64,000 bases of DNA from Acidobacteriota bacterium (GCA_021817045.1 JAKAWG010000002.1:81267-145266); one strand, 5' to 3'. Positions 8,095 to 16,467 are shown, counted from the first letter of the stretch. Numbers and translations are program-made. Notes: generated by a model from the sequence alone, not told the origin.

Positions 8095-9438
8095 ATGAAT
8101 ACAACGAGGGATGCTGCGGCGCATCACATATTGCTTGCCCGCCTTGCGAACGCCCGCGCCCTAACGGATCAACTTTTCGAAATTGTGAAGTCGGAATGTC
8201 TTTACGAACGGCCGATCCCCGAGCGGCACCGGATCGTCTTTTATCTCGGGCACCTCGAAGCGTTTGACTGGAATCTCCTGCGCGACCGGCTTCCTGGCCT
8301 TCATCCGTTCCACAAAGCGTTTGACAGGCTCTTCGCTTTTGGGATTGATCCCGTGAGCGGTGGTTTGCCCTCCGATCAACCGCGTGATTGGCCAAGCATC
8401 GAGGAGATTCGTCGCTACAATCACAAGGTTCGTGAGAGTCTGGCGCCCGCTCTAGAAGGAGTGCCCGCGTCCGAAGTGGCGCGGCACAACAGCGAGCCTT
8501 ATCCTTCAATGAGCGTGCTCCTGAACGTGGCCATCGAACATCGCCTAATGCACGCGGAGACATTCGCGTACATGCTGCACCAGTTGCCGCTCGGGCAGAA
8601 GGTTAGGCCAGGAGGCGCGCAGGCTGTGGCGTCTTCGGCCTCCACCGTCACAGCGCGAATGGTGGAGATCCCGGCGGGTCTCACAACTCTGGGTCTTCCC
8701 AGAGAAGGCGGCGCCTTCGGGTGGGATAATGAATTCGAGCAACATTGCGTATCCGTGCCCCAATTTGCGATTGACCAACACAAAGTTACGAACGGTCAGT
8801 ACCTAAACTTTCTCTCGGAAGGTGGGTACGAGAACCAAAGCCTTTGGACGGAAGACGGGTGGAATTGGAAGACGCACAGCGGCATCACGCATCCCGTTTT
8901 CTGGAAACGCTCCGGCGATGCCTGGAATTTCCGGACAATGTTCGCGGAGATTCCGCTTCCTATGGATTGGCCGGTTTACGTCAGCCACGCGGAGGCAAGC
9001 GCGTATGCGCGGTGGACTGGAAAAGTGCTTCCGACAGAGGAACAGTGGCATCGCGCAGCTTACAGCACTCCGGAAAAGAGGGAAAGAGATTACCCATGGG
9101 GAGCTGAGGATCCAACATGGCAGCGCGGAAACTTTAACTTTGTTAGCTGGGATCCTGCTCCTGTTAACTCCCACCCGGCAGGCGCCAGCGGCTTCGGCAT
9201 CTCAGACGTTTTGGGAAACGGCTGGGAATGGACATCCAGTTCGTTTGGGCCTCTTCCGGGCTTTCAGCCGTTTGCCTTTTACACCGGCTATTCGGCAAAC
9301 TTCTTCGACCGCAAGCATTTCGTCCTCAAAGGCGGGTCTTCTCGCACCGCCGCGTGCATGTTGCGGCGCTCTTTCCGCAACTGGTTTCAGCCGCACTACC
9401 CATACATTTACGCCGGATTTCGCTGCGTAAGCATTTGA
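8095..9438 (+). CDS. egtB: Ergothioneine biosynthesis sulfoxide synthase EgtB
   Basis: EgtB is a non-haem iron enzyme that joins hercynine to a thiol donor to give a sulfoxide. The 447-residue protein has an N-terminal DinB-like four-helix domain with three likely iron ligands: His53 (GHLEAF) plus His149 and His153 (EHRLMHAE, the H-x3-H-x-E motif). A C-terminal FGE-sulfatase fold follows from about residue 190, with WPVYVSHAEASAYARW, PTEEQWHRAA, GNGWEWTSS and the terminal YAGFRCVSI. The start at 8095 is chosen because upstream sequence is not family-like. egtD follows after 22 bases. No egtA or egtC is seen, so a cysteine-using EgtB, as reported for the acidobacterium Chloracidobacterium, is plausible. 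Confidence 0.92.
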   Translation: MNTTRDAAAHHILLARLANARALTDQLFEIVKSECLYERPIPERHRIVFYLGHLEAFDWNLLRDRLPGLHPFHKAFDRLFAFGIDPVSGGLPSDQPRDWPSIEEIRRYNHKVRESLAPALEGVPASEVARHNSEPYPSMSVLLNVAIEHRLMHAETFAYMLHQLPLGQKVRPGGAQAVASSASTVTARMVEIPAGLTTLGLPREGGAFGWDNEFEQHCVSVPQFAIDQHKVTNGQYLNFLSEGGYENQSLWTEDGWNWKTHSGITHPVFWKRSGDAWNFRTMFAEIPLPMDWPVYVSHAEASAYARWTGKVLPTEEQWHRAAYSTPEKRERDYPWGAEDPTWQRGNFNFVSWDPAPVNSHPAGASGFGISDVLGNGWEWTSSSFGPLPGFQPFAFYTGYSANFFDRKHFVLKGGSSRTAACMLRRSFRNWFQPHYPYIYAGFRCVSI

Positions 9439-9460
9439 CCTGAATACCCGGGAGGAGTCG

Positions 9461-10432
9461 GTGCCAATAACTACTGGTGTTGCGTTCGAAACCGTCGCCC
9501 GGTTTGCCGCGGACGTCCGCGCAGGCCTCTCTCAGCCGGAACAAAAGCAATTACCTTTCAAATATTTTTATGACGATGTTGGATCGGCTCTCTTTGAGGT
9601 GATCAGCGTCCTTCCAGAATACGGCCTAACGCGCGCTGACGAGCGGCTCCTGAAGAAATACGCTAACCGGATTGCCACAAGCATCCCGGCCTCCGTCGTT
9701 GTGGCCGAACTCGGAAGCGGTTCCGGAAAAAAAGCGCGCTGGCTTTTAGAAGCGCTTTCCCGGCTGGAGCCAGTTACCTACTGTCCAGTCGAACTCTCGT
9801 CCGCCGCCCTCGCCGTCTGCGCGCGAGAACTCAGTGACCTGGATTCAGTCCGCGTCATCGCTCTTGAGCGCGACTTCCTGGAAGGCCTCTCCGAGGTGGC
9901 CACGCGCCGCGAAGACGGACAACATTTGCTGGTGCTGTTTCTCGGAAGCAGCATCGGCAATTTTGAGTGTGAAAACGCGGTGAGCCTGCTCACAAGCATA
10001 CGGGCGACGATGAAAGCTGGCGACGCGCTGCTTCTTGGGACCGACCTCGAAAAGGAGGTAGCGCGCATCATAGCAGCGTATGACGATCCCCTTGGCGTCA
10101 CGGCTGCCTTCAACCTGAACCTGCTGGCCCGCATTAACCGCGAACTCGACGCCGATTTCAATCTTCAGAATTTCAAACATCATGTGAAGTTCAATCGTCA
10201 AACGCGTGATGTCGAGATGTACCTTCAATCCACCTGCAGACAAACGGTGAGAATCAACAAGGCCGGCTTTTCCACTGTGCTCTCAGCAGGTGAGAGCATT
10301 TTGACCGAGCGCAGCCACAAATATTCCCTCGACGAAGTGTCGGCAATCATCCAGGAGGGTGGCTTCCGGTGCCAGGAGCAGTTTGTAGACCGCGAATGGC
10401 CGTTCGCGGAAAGCCTGATGTTTGCGGAATGA
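9461..10432 (+). CDS. egtD: L-histidine N-alpha-methyltransferase EgtD
   Basis: EgtD trimethylates histidine to hercynine using SAM, the first step of ergothioneine synthesis. The 323-residue product matches the family in length. It shows the N-terminal signature PFKYFYDDVGSALFEVI with LPEYGLTR, SAM motif I AELGSGSGKKAR (82-92), and LVLFLGSSIGNF, whose Asn-Phe is typical of the family. The start is GTG at 9461 with a strong GGAGGAG. It sits 22 bases after egtB, and a transporter ATPase begins 7 bases after its stop, so the run looks like a single operon. Confidence 0.94.
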   Translation: MPITTGVAFETVARFAADVRAGLSQPEQKQLPFKYFYDDVGSALFEVISVLPEYGLTRADERLLKKYANRIATSIPASVVVAELGSGSGKKARWLLEALSRLEPVTYCPVELSSAALAVCARELSDLDSVRVIALERDFLEGLSEVATRREDGQHLLVLFLGSSIGNFECENAVSLLTSIRATMKAGDALLLGTDLEKEVARIIAAYDDPLGVTAAFNLNLLARINRELDADFNLQNFKHHVKFNRQTRDVEMYLQSTCRQTVRINKAGFSTVLSAGESILTERSHKYSLDEVSAIIQEGGFRCQEQFVDREWPFAESLMFAE

Positions 10433-10439
10433 GCTTACC

Positions 10440-11234
10440 ATGACCAACTCGGCCGCCGAGGGGCCCGCCGTCGGGTTCCAAGGAGTCCACTTTCGCGTCA
10501 ACGGCCGCTCTCTGATAACCGGTCTTAGCATGGAAATCCATCGCGGCGAAACGATGGTCCTGTTGGGCCGCAGCGGTTCCGGCAAGACGACCGTTGTGAA
10601 GCTGATCAACGGATTGCTCCATCCCTCCGAAGGCGCGGTGATGGTGGAAGATCGCACCACATCGGCCTGGGACCCCGTCCAATTGCGGCGGCGCACGGGC
10701 TACGTCATCCAGGAGGGAGGACTGTTCCCGCATTTCACCGTTGAGCGCAATGTGGGGCTGATCCCGCGCCTGGAAGGATGGCCGAAGGAGCGGATAAAGG
10801 CCCGAGTTGACGAAGTGCTTTCCATGGTCGGCCTCGACCCGAACGAATTTCGCGGACGCTACCCGCACGAGCTCTCCGGAGGTCAGCGCCAGTTGGTGGG
10901 TGTGGCGCGCGCGCTGGCCGGCGATCCTCCCCTCTTGCTGATGGATGAGCCCTTTGGATCTCTTGATCCGATCACGCGCGACGAGATTCAGCACGAATTT
11001 CTTGGGCTGCTCCGAAGGGTCCGCAAAACGACCATCCTTGTAACCCACGATGTGCGCGAGGCTCTGTTGCTTTCCACTCGAATCGCCTTGCTCGATCTCG
11101 GAAAACTCGTAGGCGTCTATTCCCCGCAGGGTTTCCTTCATTCCAATGACACGGTGGCAAGGCAATACGCCGGCGCGCTCCGTACCGGCAAAGAAAAAAT
11201 GCGCCTGTCTGGTGATTCCAATGAGCCTTCTTGA
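10440..11234 (+). CDS. ABC transporter ATP-binding protein, OpuC/ProV/EgtV type
   Basis: The 264-residue ATPase has Walker A GRSGSGKT (43-50), a Q-loop in VIQEGGLFPHFTVERNV, the signature LSGGQ (145-149) and Walker B LLLMDE (165-170) followed by the switch His (VTHD). These residues and the FPHFTVERNV loop are typical of quaternary-amine importers (OpuA/OpuC/ProV). It lacks the C-terminal tandem CBS domains of many osmosensing members. It starts 7 bases after egtD and overlaps the permease gene by 14 bases. EgtV of the known EgtUV ergothioneine importer belongs to this same ATPase family, which fits the gene order. Confidence 0.87.
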   Translation: MTNSAAEGPAVGFQGVHFRVNGRSLITGLSMEIHRGETMVLLGRSGSGKTTVVKLINGLLHPSEGAVMVEDRTTSAWDPVQLRRRTGYVIQEGGLFPHFTVERNVGLIPRLEGWPKERIKARVDEVLSMVGLDPNEFRGRYPHELSGGQRQLVGVARALAGDPPLLLMDEPFGSLDPITRDEIQHEFLGLLRRVRKTTILVTHDVREALLLSTRIALLDLGKLVGVYSPQGFLHSNDTVARQYAGALRTGKEKMRLSGDSNEPS

Positions 11235-11859
11235 ATATTTTCTGCAGCACCACAACGAAATCCTGGAGCTTACGATGGAGCATCTCTGGCTGGTCGGCAT
11301 GTCCATGCTGCTGGCGGTAGCCATTGGCGTGCCGCTGGGCATTTTGTTGTCCCGGCGGCCAGGTCTGAGCAAGCCGATTTTAGGCGTCGCCAACATTGTC
11401 GAGACAATTCCCAGTCTTGCGCTGTTCGGCTTCCTTCTTCCCGCGCCGTGGCTGGGCGCGCGCGCCAGTCGGCTGGCGGTGACGGCGTTGGCCCTTTACG
11501 CCTTGCTTCCCATCATACGCAACACCTTCACGGGAATCGCGAGCGTCGATCCGGCGGTACGGACGGCAGCGCTCGGTATGGGCATGACGGGACGGCAGTT
11601 GCTTTTTCAAGTCGAGCTTCCGCTCGCGTCAGGCGTGATTCTTGCGGGGATTCGTGTGGCCACCGTGCTGACCGTGGGAATTGCGACCATCGCGGCGGCT
11701 ATCGGAGCAGGTGGCCTGGGCGAATTCATCTTTCGCGGCCTCGCGATGGTTGATAATCAGGTGATCCTGGCGGGAGCTATTCCTGCCGCGTTCATGGCGC
11801 TCTTCGCGGACCTAGCCCTCGGCGCTCTCGAGCGGCGGCTCCAATTCCCTCGCTCATGA
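11221..11859 (+). CDS. ABC transporter permease, OpuC/EgtU type
   Basis: The 212-residue membrane protein has about five to six helices and the cytoplasmic coupling region GMGMTGRQLLFQVELPLASGVILAGIRVA, the EAA-type loop of betaine/choline-class permeases. The start at 11221 overlaps the ATPase stop by 14 bases, which argues for translational coupling. The downstream substrate-binding gene overlaps by ATGA. In EgtU of Gram-positives and Helicobacter the permease and binding domain are one polypeptide; here they are separate. The substrate is inferred from context: ergothioneine, hercynine or another betaine. Confidence 0.85.
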   Translation: MSLLEYFLQHHNEILELTMEHLWLVGMSMLLAVAIGVPLGILLSRRPGLSKPILGVANIVETIPSLALFGFLLPAPWLGARASRLAVTALALYALLPIIRNTFTGIASVDPAVRTAALGMGMTGRQLLFQVELPLASGVILAGIRVATVLTVGIATIAAAIGAGGLGEFIFRGLAMVDNQVILAGAIPAAFMALFADLALGALERRLQFPRS

Positions 11860-12740
11860 AACCCGCCGCCGCCGTTCTTGTCTGCCTCGTGACCGTTGCC
11901 TGTTCGGTGCGACCGCACGACACGATCGTGATCGGATCGAAGAACTTCACCGAACAAGTGATCCTTGCAGAACTGCTGGCCCAGCGCATCGAAGATACAA
12001 CTCCGCTCAAGGTCGAGCGGAGATTTTATCTTGGCGGGACTTATGTCTGCCAGCAGTCACTTCTGGCTGGGCGCATCGACGCCTACGTCGAATACACGGG
12101 AACGGCGCTGACGGCGATTCTCAAGGAGCGGCCCCGAGGGAGCGCACAAAACGTCTACAATCGCGTGAAAAAAGAGTATGCTGCGCGATTTGGCCTAGCC
12201 GTGATGAAGCCGTTGGGATTCAACAACAGCTTTGCGGTCATCATTCGTGGCAGTACCGCCCGGCGACTCCACCTGCACACCATCTCTCAAGCTGCGAAAT
12301 TCACCCCTCACTGGCGCGCTGCTTTTGGATATGAGTTTATGGACCGCCCCGACGGATACAAGGGACTGGCCCGGACCTACCGTTTGAAATTCACCAGCCC
12401 GCCCCTCCCGATGGACCTCGGCTTAATCTATCGCGCGTTGATTTCCAAACAGGTTGACCTGATCGTGGGAAACACAACCGACGGCCAGATACAGGCCTAT
12501 CACCTCGTCGTCTTACGAGACGACCGGCACTACTTTCCGCCCTACGAGGCAGTTTCAATTGTCCGCGAGCAGATTCTCCGGCGTTATCCCGTGTTGAAAA
12601 ACGCTATCGACGGCTTGACCGGAAGCATTTCCGATAGCGAGATGAGGGAGATGAATTACGACGTCGTCGGCCTGCACGAGGACTCCGCACGCGTGGCTCG
12701 CGAGTTCCTGCGGTCCAAGCATCTCAACGTGCGGCCGTAA
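11856..12740 (+). CDS. Substrate-binding lipoprotein of the OpuC/EgtU-type transporter
   Basis: The 294-residue protein starts with a short signal and lipobox (LVTVAC, Cys16), so it is probably membrane-anchored. The family hallmark IVIGSKNFTEQVILAELLAQ opens the mature part. GRIDAYVEYTGTALTAIL, GFNNSFAVIIR and VDLIVGNTTDGQI complete the two lobes of an OpuAC-type periplasmic binding fold. The family binds quaternary ammonium compounds through an aromatic cage; ergothioneine is a trimethylated histidine betaine. It is translationally coupled (ATGA) to the permease and is the last gene of the egtBD-transport run. Confidence 0.86.
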   Translation: MKPAAAVLVCLVTVACSVRPHDTIVIGSKNFTEQVILAELLAQRIEDTTPLKVERRFYLGGTYVCQQSLLAGRIDAYVEYTGTALTAILKERPRGSAQNVYNRVKKEYAARFGLAVMKPLGFNNSFAVIIRGSTARRLHLHTISQAAKFTPHWRAAFGYEFMDRPDGYKGLARTYRLKFTSPPLPMDLGLIYRALISKQVDLIVGNTTDGQIQAYHLVVLRDDRHYFPPYEAVSIVREQILRRYPVLKNAIDGLTGSISDSEMREMNYDVVGLHEDSARVAREFLRSKHLNVRP

Positions 12741-12786
12741 CGGTTTGCTGAAAAAGTCGGTTTCGTCATGGTTAGGTGGATTTTTG

Positions 12787-12816
12787 TTGACACAGTTGCA
12801 GACGAGGTGCTAATAA
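12787..12816 (+). promoter_or_regulatory. Candidate promoter of the riboswitch-controlled NRAMP operon
   Basis: TTGACA at 12787-12792 is followed, after 18 bases, by TAATAA at 12811-12816 as a weak -10. It lies about 55 bases upstream of the M-box element and is correctly oriented. No other -35-like hexamer stands out between the transporter stop and the riboswitch. Confidence 0.45.
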
Positions 12817-12867
12817 AAGTAGTTGTTGCACGATTGCGACGTTGAATCGTGCATTAACTTAAACGGA

Positions 12868-13040
12868 TCCTCGGTAGGCGAGGCGTCCGCGCGACATATA
12901 AGCCACTGCCCAGCCAGCATCCAAAGATACCGGCAGATGGGTAGAACAGGCGCTCCCGGATTAAGGGTTTGCCTAAGGTGGCTGATCTCGTTAGGTGGGA
13001 TCTCACGGCGCGCGGTGCTGAAGCTTGGGCGAGTGGGGAT
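12868..13040 (+). promoter_or_regulatory. M-box (ykoK-type) Mg2+ riboswitch
   Basis: The order and spacing of conserved blocks match the M-box aptamer. TCGGTAGGCGAGGC (12871-12884) stands for the consensus GTTAGGTGAGGC. GCCACTGCCCAG (12902-12913) stands for ACUGCC. ATCCAAAGATACC (12919-12931) is followed by GATGGGTAGAACAG, matching the conserved GGGU..AACAG. Near the 3' end are TTGCCTAAGGTGGCT and GTGCTGAAGCTT. M-boxes sense Mg2+ and switch off Mg2+ transporter genes when it is plentiful. A terminator hairpin follows about 55 bases later and an NRAMP-family transporter is the first gene downstream. Confidence 0.85.
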
Positions 13041-13092
13041 ATGCGGTGGTGCACAGGCCGCAACGAAGCCTTTTGTAGTCGGTCCTCAGTAT

Positions 13093-13130
13093 TAGCCCTT
13101 TCTCCGTCACCGGGGAGGGGCTATTTTAGT
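13093..13130 (+). terminator. Rho-independent terminator, likely riboswitch expression platform
   Basis: TAGCCCTTTCTC (13093-13104) pairs with GGGAGGGGCTA (to 13123) through about 12 pairs including several G-U. TTTTAGTTT follows. It lies just after the M-box and before the NRAMP gene, so it would stop transcription when Mg2+ is bound (inference from the usual M-box mechanism). Confidence 0.65.
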
Positions 13131-13505
13131 TTCCCTCCTCTGGCGTCACGCCTCACCTCAGAAAGGTATATGACAGACAGCGACGACAAGCCTGCGGATA
13201 GTAGCGCGCACTGTACAGCGTGTTAGAGCCAGTTGTGACCAGGAAGCCTTGATTTTCGTTCCTGCCTGATCACACCGTTTCTCTTCCCGCCTTCGCGCTT
13301 CAATCCCGACAAATAATACGCGGCTTATGCGGCGGTAGCTTGCGCCTCGCACGTGCAAGTTGCCGTGGGCACCGCAAAGAGGCCTGCGATGCCAGAGTTC
13401 TGTGCGAACTGCAAGCTGTGGCGCGCTTATGCAGGGGCGAACGGCGGTATCCGCCTTTGGCGGCCGATTGAACGCACCTCACGCCGGAGATGGACGGAGT
13501 GAATT
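13131..13505 (+). other. Long untranslated leader between terminator and NRAMP gene
   Basis: These 375 bases contain no recognisable gene. A possible 18-codon ORF (ATG at 13170, stop at 13224-13226, preceded by GAAAGG) is rich in Asp and Ser (MTDSDDKPADSS). It could be a leader peptide or chance. Several short inverted sequences occur, but none forms a clear terminator. Confidence 0.4.
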
Positions 13506-14780
13506 GTGAACTTCCTCGCTAAACTGTTTTACAAGTACAAGAAATTTCTCAAGGTTGCCAGGCTATACCTGCTGATTGCCGGTCCCGGCATCATTGTCAT
13601 GATGGCCGACAACGATGCTGGTGGTATTACCACCTACACTGTCACAGGAGCTCAGTACAAGTTCTACTTGATCTGGTTCCTCATATTGCTCGGGCCGGTT
13701 GCCTACTTCGTCCAGGAGATGACCGTGCGCCTGGGCTCAGTAACCAAGCGCGGCCACGCCGAGGCCATCTTCCACTCCTTCGGAGCATTCTGGGGCTGGC
13801 TCTCTCTCCTGGACCTCGTCCTCGTAGACTGGCTGACCATGATCACGGAGTTCGTCGGCATGACGGCGGCGCTGAGCATCTTCGGCGTACCGCGCCTCGT
13901 GACGGTGATTTTGAGCTGGATTGTGATGGGAGCTATGGTCATCCAGGGACGCTACTGGACGTGGGAGAAGATTGCGCTCGTATTCTGTGCGCTCAATCTG
14001 ATTTACATCCCCGCCGCTTTTATGATCAATCCTCCCGTTCACGAAGTCCTGCGTGGCAGCTTCATACCGCAGCTTCCACCAGGCGGATTCACCAACGCGC
14101 TGTTTTTCCTGCTGATGGCCAACATCGGCACCACGATCGCCCCGTGGATGGTTTTCTTTCAGCAAAGCGCGGTGGTGGACAAGGGCATGCAGGAAAAGGA
14201 CATGTTGTGGGGGCAGATCGACACTGCCGTAGGCTCGTTTCTGACGGTTGTGGTGGCCGCTGGTTGCGTGATCTTGACCGGAACGCTGATCCCGGGCCAG
14301 AACATCACCGACGCCGCCACTGCCGCCATTCGCTTCATGGGGATCAACAAGTACGTGGGTGCGTTTCTCGCAATCGGGCTATTCGACGCTGGATTCCTTG
14401 GCGCGATCTGCATCTCCCTCGCCAGCTCGTGGGCCTTCGGAGAGGTATTCGGGTGGGCTCATTCTTTGAACAAAAAGGTCAAGGAGGCGCCATGGTTCTA
14501 CGCGTACTACTTCTTTGACCTGATGCTGGCAGGAACCGTTGTGCTGATTCCGCGCGCACCCTTGGTCCTTATCACTTTGTTCGTCCAGGTCGTCGCGGTC
14601 ACGTTGCTGCCCGCGGCCTTGGTCTTCCTCATCCTGCTGCTTAACGACAGCGAGACCATGGGTGAGTACAAGAACACGCGATTTCAGAACTTCGCAAATA
14701 TTTCAATCGTCGTAATGATCATCGTAGTCTCTACCGTCTACAGCATCAGTGCGCTTTTCCCCAATATTCTTGGGGGCTAA
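13506..14780 (+). CDS. NRAMP-family divalent cation transporter, probable Mg2+-type (lacks MPH)
   Basis: The 424-residue protein has about 11 hydrophobic helices in NRAMP order. In helix 1 the usual DPGN is replaced by DAGG (ADNDAGGITTY), keeping the metal-binding Asp. In helix 6 the MPH motif is replaced by APW (TTIAPWMVFFQQS), so the Met that selects transition metals over Mg2+/Ca2+ is absent, as in the Nramp-related Mg2+ transporters (NRMT). The start is GTG at 13506 with ACGGAGTG upstream. The M-box riboswitch and the downstream MgtE-N/CBS gene point to Mg2+ uptake. A second paralogue is encoded at 19944-21377. Confidence 0.85.
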   Translation: MNFLAKLFYKYKKFLKVARLYLLIAGPGIIVMMADNDAGGITTYTVTGAQYKFYLIWFLILLGPVAYFVQEMTVRLGSVTKRGHAEAIFHSFGAFWGWLSLLDLVLVDWLTMITEFVGMTAALSIFGVPRLVTVILSWIVMGAMVIQGRYWTWEKIALVFCALNLIYIPAAFMINPPVHEVLRGSFIPQLPPGGFTNALFFLLMANIGTTIAPWMVFFQQSAVVDKGMQEKDMLWGQIDTAVGSFLTVVVAAGCVILTGTLIPGQNITDAATAAIRFMGINKYVGAFLAIGLFDAGFLGAICISLASSWAFGEVFGWAHSLNKKVKEAPWFYAYYFFDLMLAGTVVLIPRAPLVLITLFVQVVAVTLLPAALVFLILLLNDSETMGEYKNTRFQNFANISIVVMIIVVSTVYSISALFPNILGG

Positions 14781-14802
14781 AAAATCGTATGGAGGAACAA
14801 CC

Positions 14803-14982
14803 ATGATCTTCAACTTCTTTCGGAACACAAGCGCGGCATTCAAGGCAATCAACCGGAAGTATTCAACGCCGCGCATCAAGATGACGCCGTTGGCCAGGCT
14901 GTCTCTCGGAGTACTGCGGTTCTATCTTCTCTTCCTGGTTGGGATCCTGGTCTACAAGTTTGTCATGACGCTTCACAAGTAG
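14803..14982 (+). CDS. Small single-helix membrane protein downstream of the NRAMP gene
   Basis: The 59-residue product has a strong ribosome site (GGAGGAAC) and sits 22 bases after the NRAMP stop. It has a basic amphipathic N-terminal half (NRKYSTPRIK) and one membrane helix (VLRFYLLFLVGILVYKFV). Its last 30 residues resemble those of the small protein encoded after the second NRAMP gene (21433-21702): both contain L-R-x-Y, then G-I, then L-H near the end. No known family is recognised. An accessory or regulatory subunit of the transporter is an inference from position and recurrence. Confidence 0.75.
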   Translation: MIFNFFRNTSAAFKAINRKYSTPRIKMTPLARLSLGVLRFYLLFLVGILVYKFVMTLHK

Positions 14983-14990
14983 GAGGGCCT

Positions 14991-16268
14991 ATGAACACAA
15001 CAGTCCAAGCGAAGAATTCAATCGAGAGGACCTTCTTCCTGACGGAACTTTTGGGCGCGCGGGTCTATGCCAACGGGCGGAAGCTCGGAAAGCTTAAGGA
15101 CCTGGTCGCCATCGACCAGGGGAAATTGGCTGAAGTCACGCATATCCAGATCGGTCGCCCGTTTGGTGAACCCGACTTGCTCGTTCCGCGGCAGAGGGTC
15201 CAATCGTTCGACCCGCGGGAAATCATAATCAATGTCGAGGATGTCAAGACCTACGTGCGAGAGCTTGCGCCCGGAGAGGTGCTGCTCAGAGATTATCTTC
15301 TGGACAAAAAGGTGCTCGACATGGAGGGTCGCGAGGTTGAAGTGGTCTATGACATTCGACTGGCCTTGACCGGCGATAAGGTCTACGTCAGCGATGTCGA
15401 TATCAGCCGTCACGGTTTGCTCCGCCGCTTGGGCCTGGCAGCCCTCGCCAACCACTTGTCCAAAAAGAATGACGACGCCGAAAAGAATATCGTCCCTTGG
15501 TCTTATGTCCAGCCATTGCCGTCGCAGTTGGGAGCGCTTAAAGGGAACATAAAGCTCAGCGTTCTGAGGGAAAGACTCGCCGAGATTCATCCCGTCGATC
15601 TGGCTGACATTCTGGAAGAACTCGACAGTGCTCAGAGGGCGACCATCTTGGAAGGCATGGATATCGAACATGCGTCCGATACCCTGGAGGAGATTGAGCC
15701 GGCCGTACAACGCGACATCGTGCGCTCTCTCAAGAAAGACCGCGTAGCCGAACTGATCCGCGAAATGACGCCCGGGCAAGCGGCGGATGTCCTCTCGGTG
15801 CTTCCCGCCGAGGACAAGAAAGCCATCTTGACACTGCTCGATCCATCCCAGGTGGAAAAGATCGAGCGGATCTTGAAGAAGCAAGACATCAGCATCATCA
15901 GCTTCGCCACTACTCGTCTCTTCAAGTTTCCGCCCGATATCAGTGTCGAGCAAGCTCAGGTGAAATGCCGCGAAATGGCTAAGCATATTGACGTCGTCAT
16001 GTACCTCTACATCGTGAATTCAAGGGACGAGCTCTTGGGAGTAGCGGATATCCAGCGCCTTTTCATGGCCAATGACGATGAGTTGCTCCGCGCTCTGATG
16101 GTCGAAATCGTCGTCGCCCTAAGCCCTGACAGCACGCTCAAAGAGGCGGTGGACTTGTTCAACCGATACCACTTCGATGCGCTGCCCGTGGTCGGGATGA
16201 ACAATGTTCTATTGGGGGCCGTGCCTTACCGTGACGTGATGAACGTCAAGGATCGGGCTTTCGACTAA
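14991..16268 (+). CDS. PRC-barrel / MgtE N-terminal / CBS-pair protein without membrane domain
   Basis: The 425-residue protein combines PRC-barrel-like segments (about 15-90 and 95-170), an MgtE intracellular N domain (about 195-300, with HPVDLADILEEL and LPAEDKKAILTLLD) and a CBS pair (about 310-425, ending FNRYHFDALPVVGMNNVLLGAVPYRDVM). In MgtE channels the N and CBS domains bind Mg2+ and gate the pore, but this protein stops before any membrane helices. It begins 8 bases after the small membrane protein with AGGAGG. It may be a separate Mg2+ sensor acting on the NRAMP-like transporter (inference); the domain architecture itself is well supported. Confidence 0.88.
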   Translation: MNTTVQAKNSIERTFFLTELLGARVYANGRKLGKLKDLVAIDQGKLAEVTHIQIGRPFGEPDLLVPRQRVQSFDPREIIINVEDVKTYVRELAPGEVLLRDYLLDKKVLDMEGREVEVVYDIRLALTGDKVYVSDVDISRHGLLRRLGLAALANHLSKKNDDAEKNIVPWSYVQPLPSQLGALKGNIKLSVLRERLAEIHPVDLADILEELDSAQRATILEGMDIEHASDTLEEIEPAVQRDIVRSLKKDRVAELIREMTPGQAADVLSVLPAEDKKAILTLLDPSQVEKIERILKKQDISIISFATTRLFKFPPDISVEQAQVKCREMAKHIDVVMYLYIVNSRDELLGVADIQRLFMANDDELLRALMVEIVVALSPDSTLKEAVDLFNRYHFDALPVVGMNNVLLGAVPYRDVMNVKDRAFD

Positions 16269-16317
16269 GAGTATCGAGGATTTGGTCGCGCTCGCATTCG
16301 CGTGTCGGGAGATGACT

Positions 16318-16467
16318 ATGGAAGTCTCCCTGAAGATCATTCGCGTCGCGTTTGCAGCTTTTTACGTTGCTGGATTGCTGCTGTTTCTGCTAGCGCCAAC
16401 TATAAGCAAGCGCTTCAGACCAAGATGGGGAGATAAGGATCGTTTCCCATCGAGCCGTAAGAAATGA
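16318..16467 (+). CDS. Small hypothetical membrane protein
   Basis: The 49-residue product has one hydrophobic helix (VAFAAFYVAGLLLFLLAPTI) followed by a basic tail (KRFRPRWGDKDRF). The start at 16318 has GGGAG about 8 bases upstream; ATG at 16312 is an alternative. It lies 49 bases after the MgtE-N/CBS gene on the same strand and may be the last gene of the Mg2+ operon. I do not recognise a family. Confidence 0.5.
   Translation: MEVSLKIIRVAFAAFYVAGLLLFLLAPTISKRFRPRWGDKDRFPSSRKK

Noticed and set aside
12988..13020. GTTAGGTGGGATC considered as the 5' block of a second M-box
   Set aside because: It falls inside the first aptamer and is not followed by the ACUGCC and GGGU..AACAG blocks.
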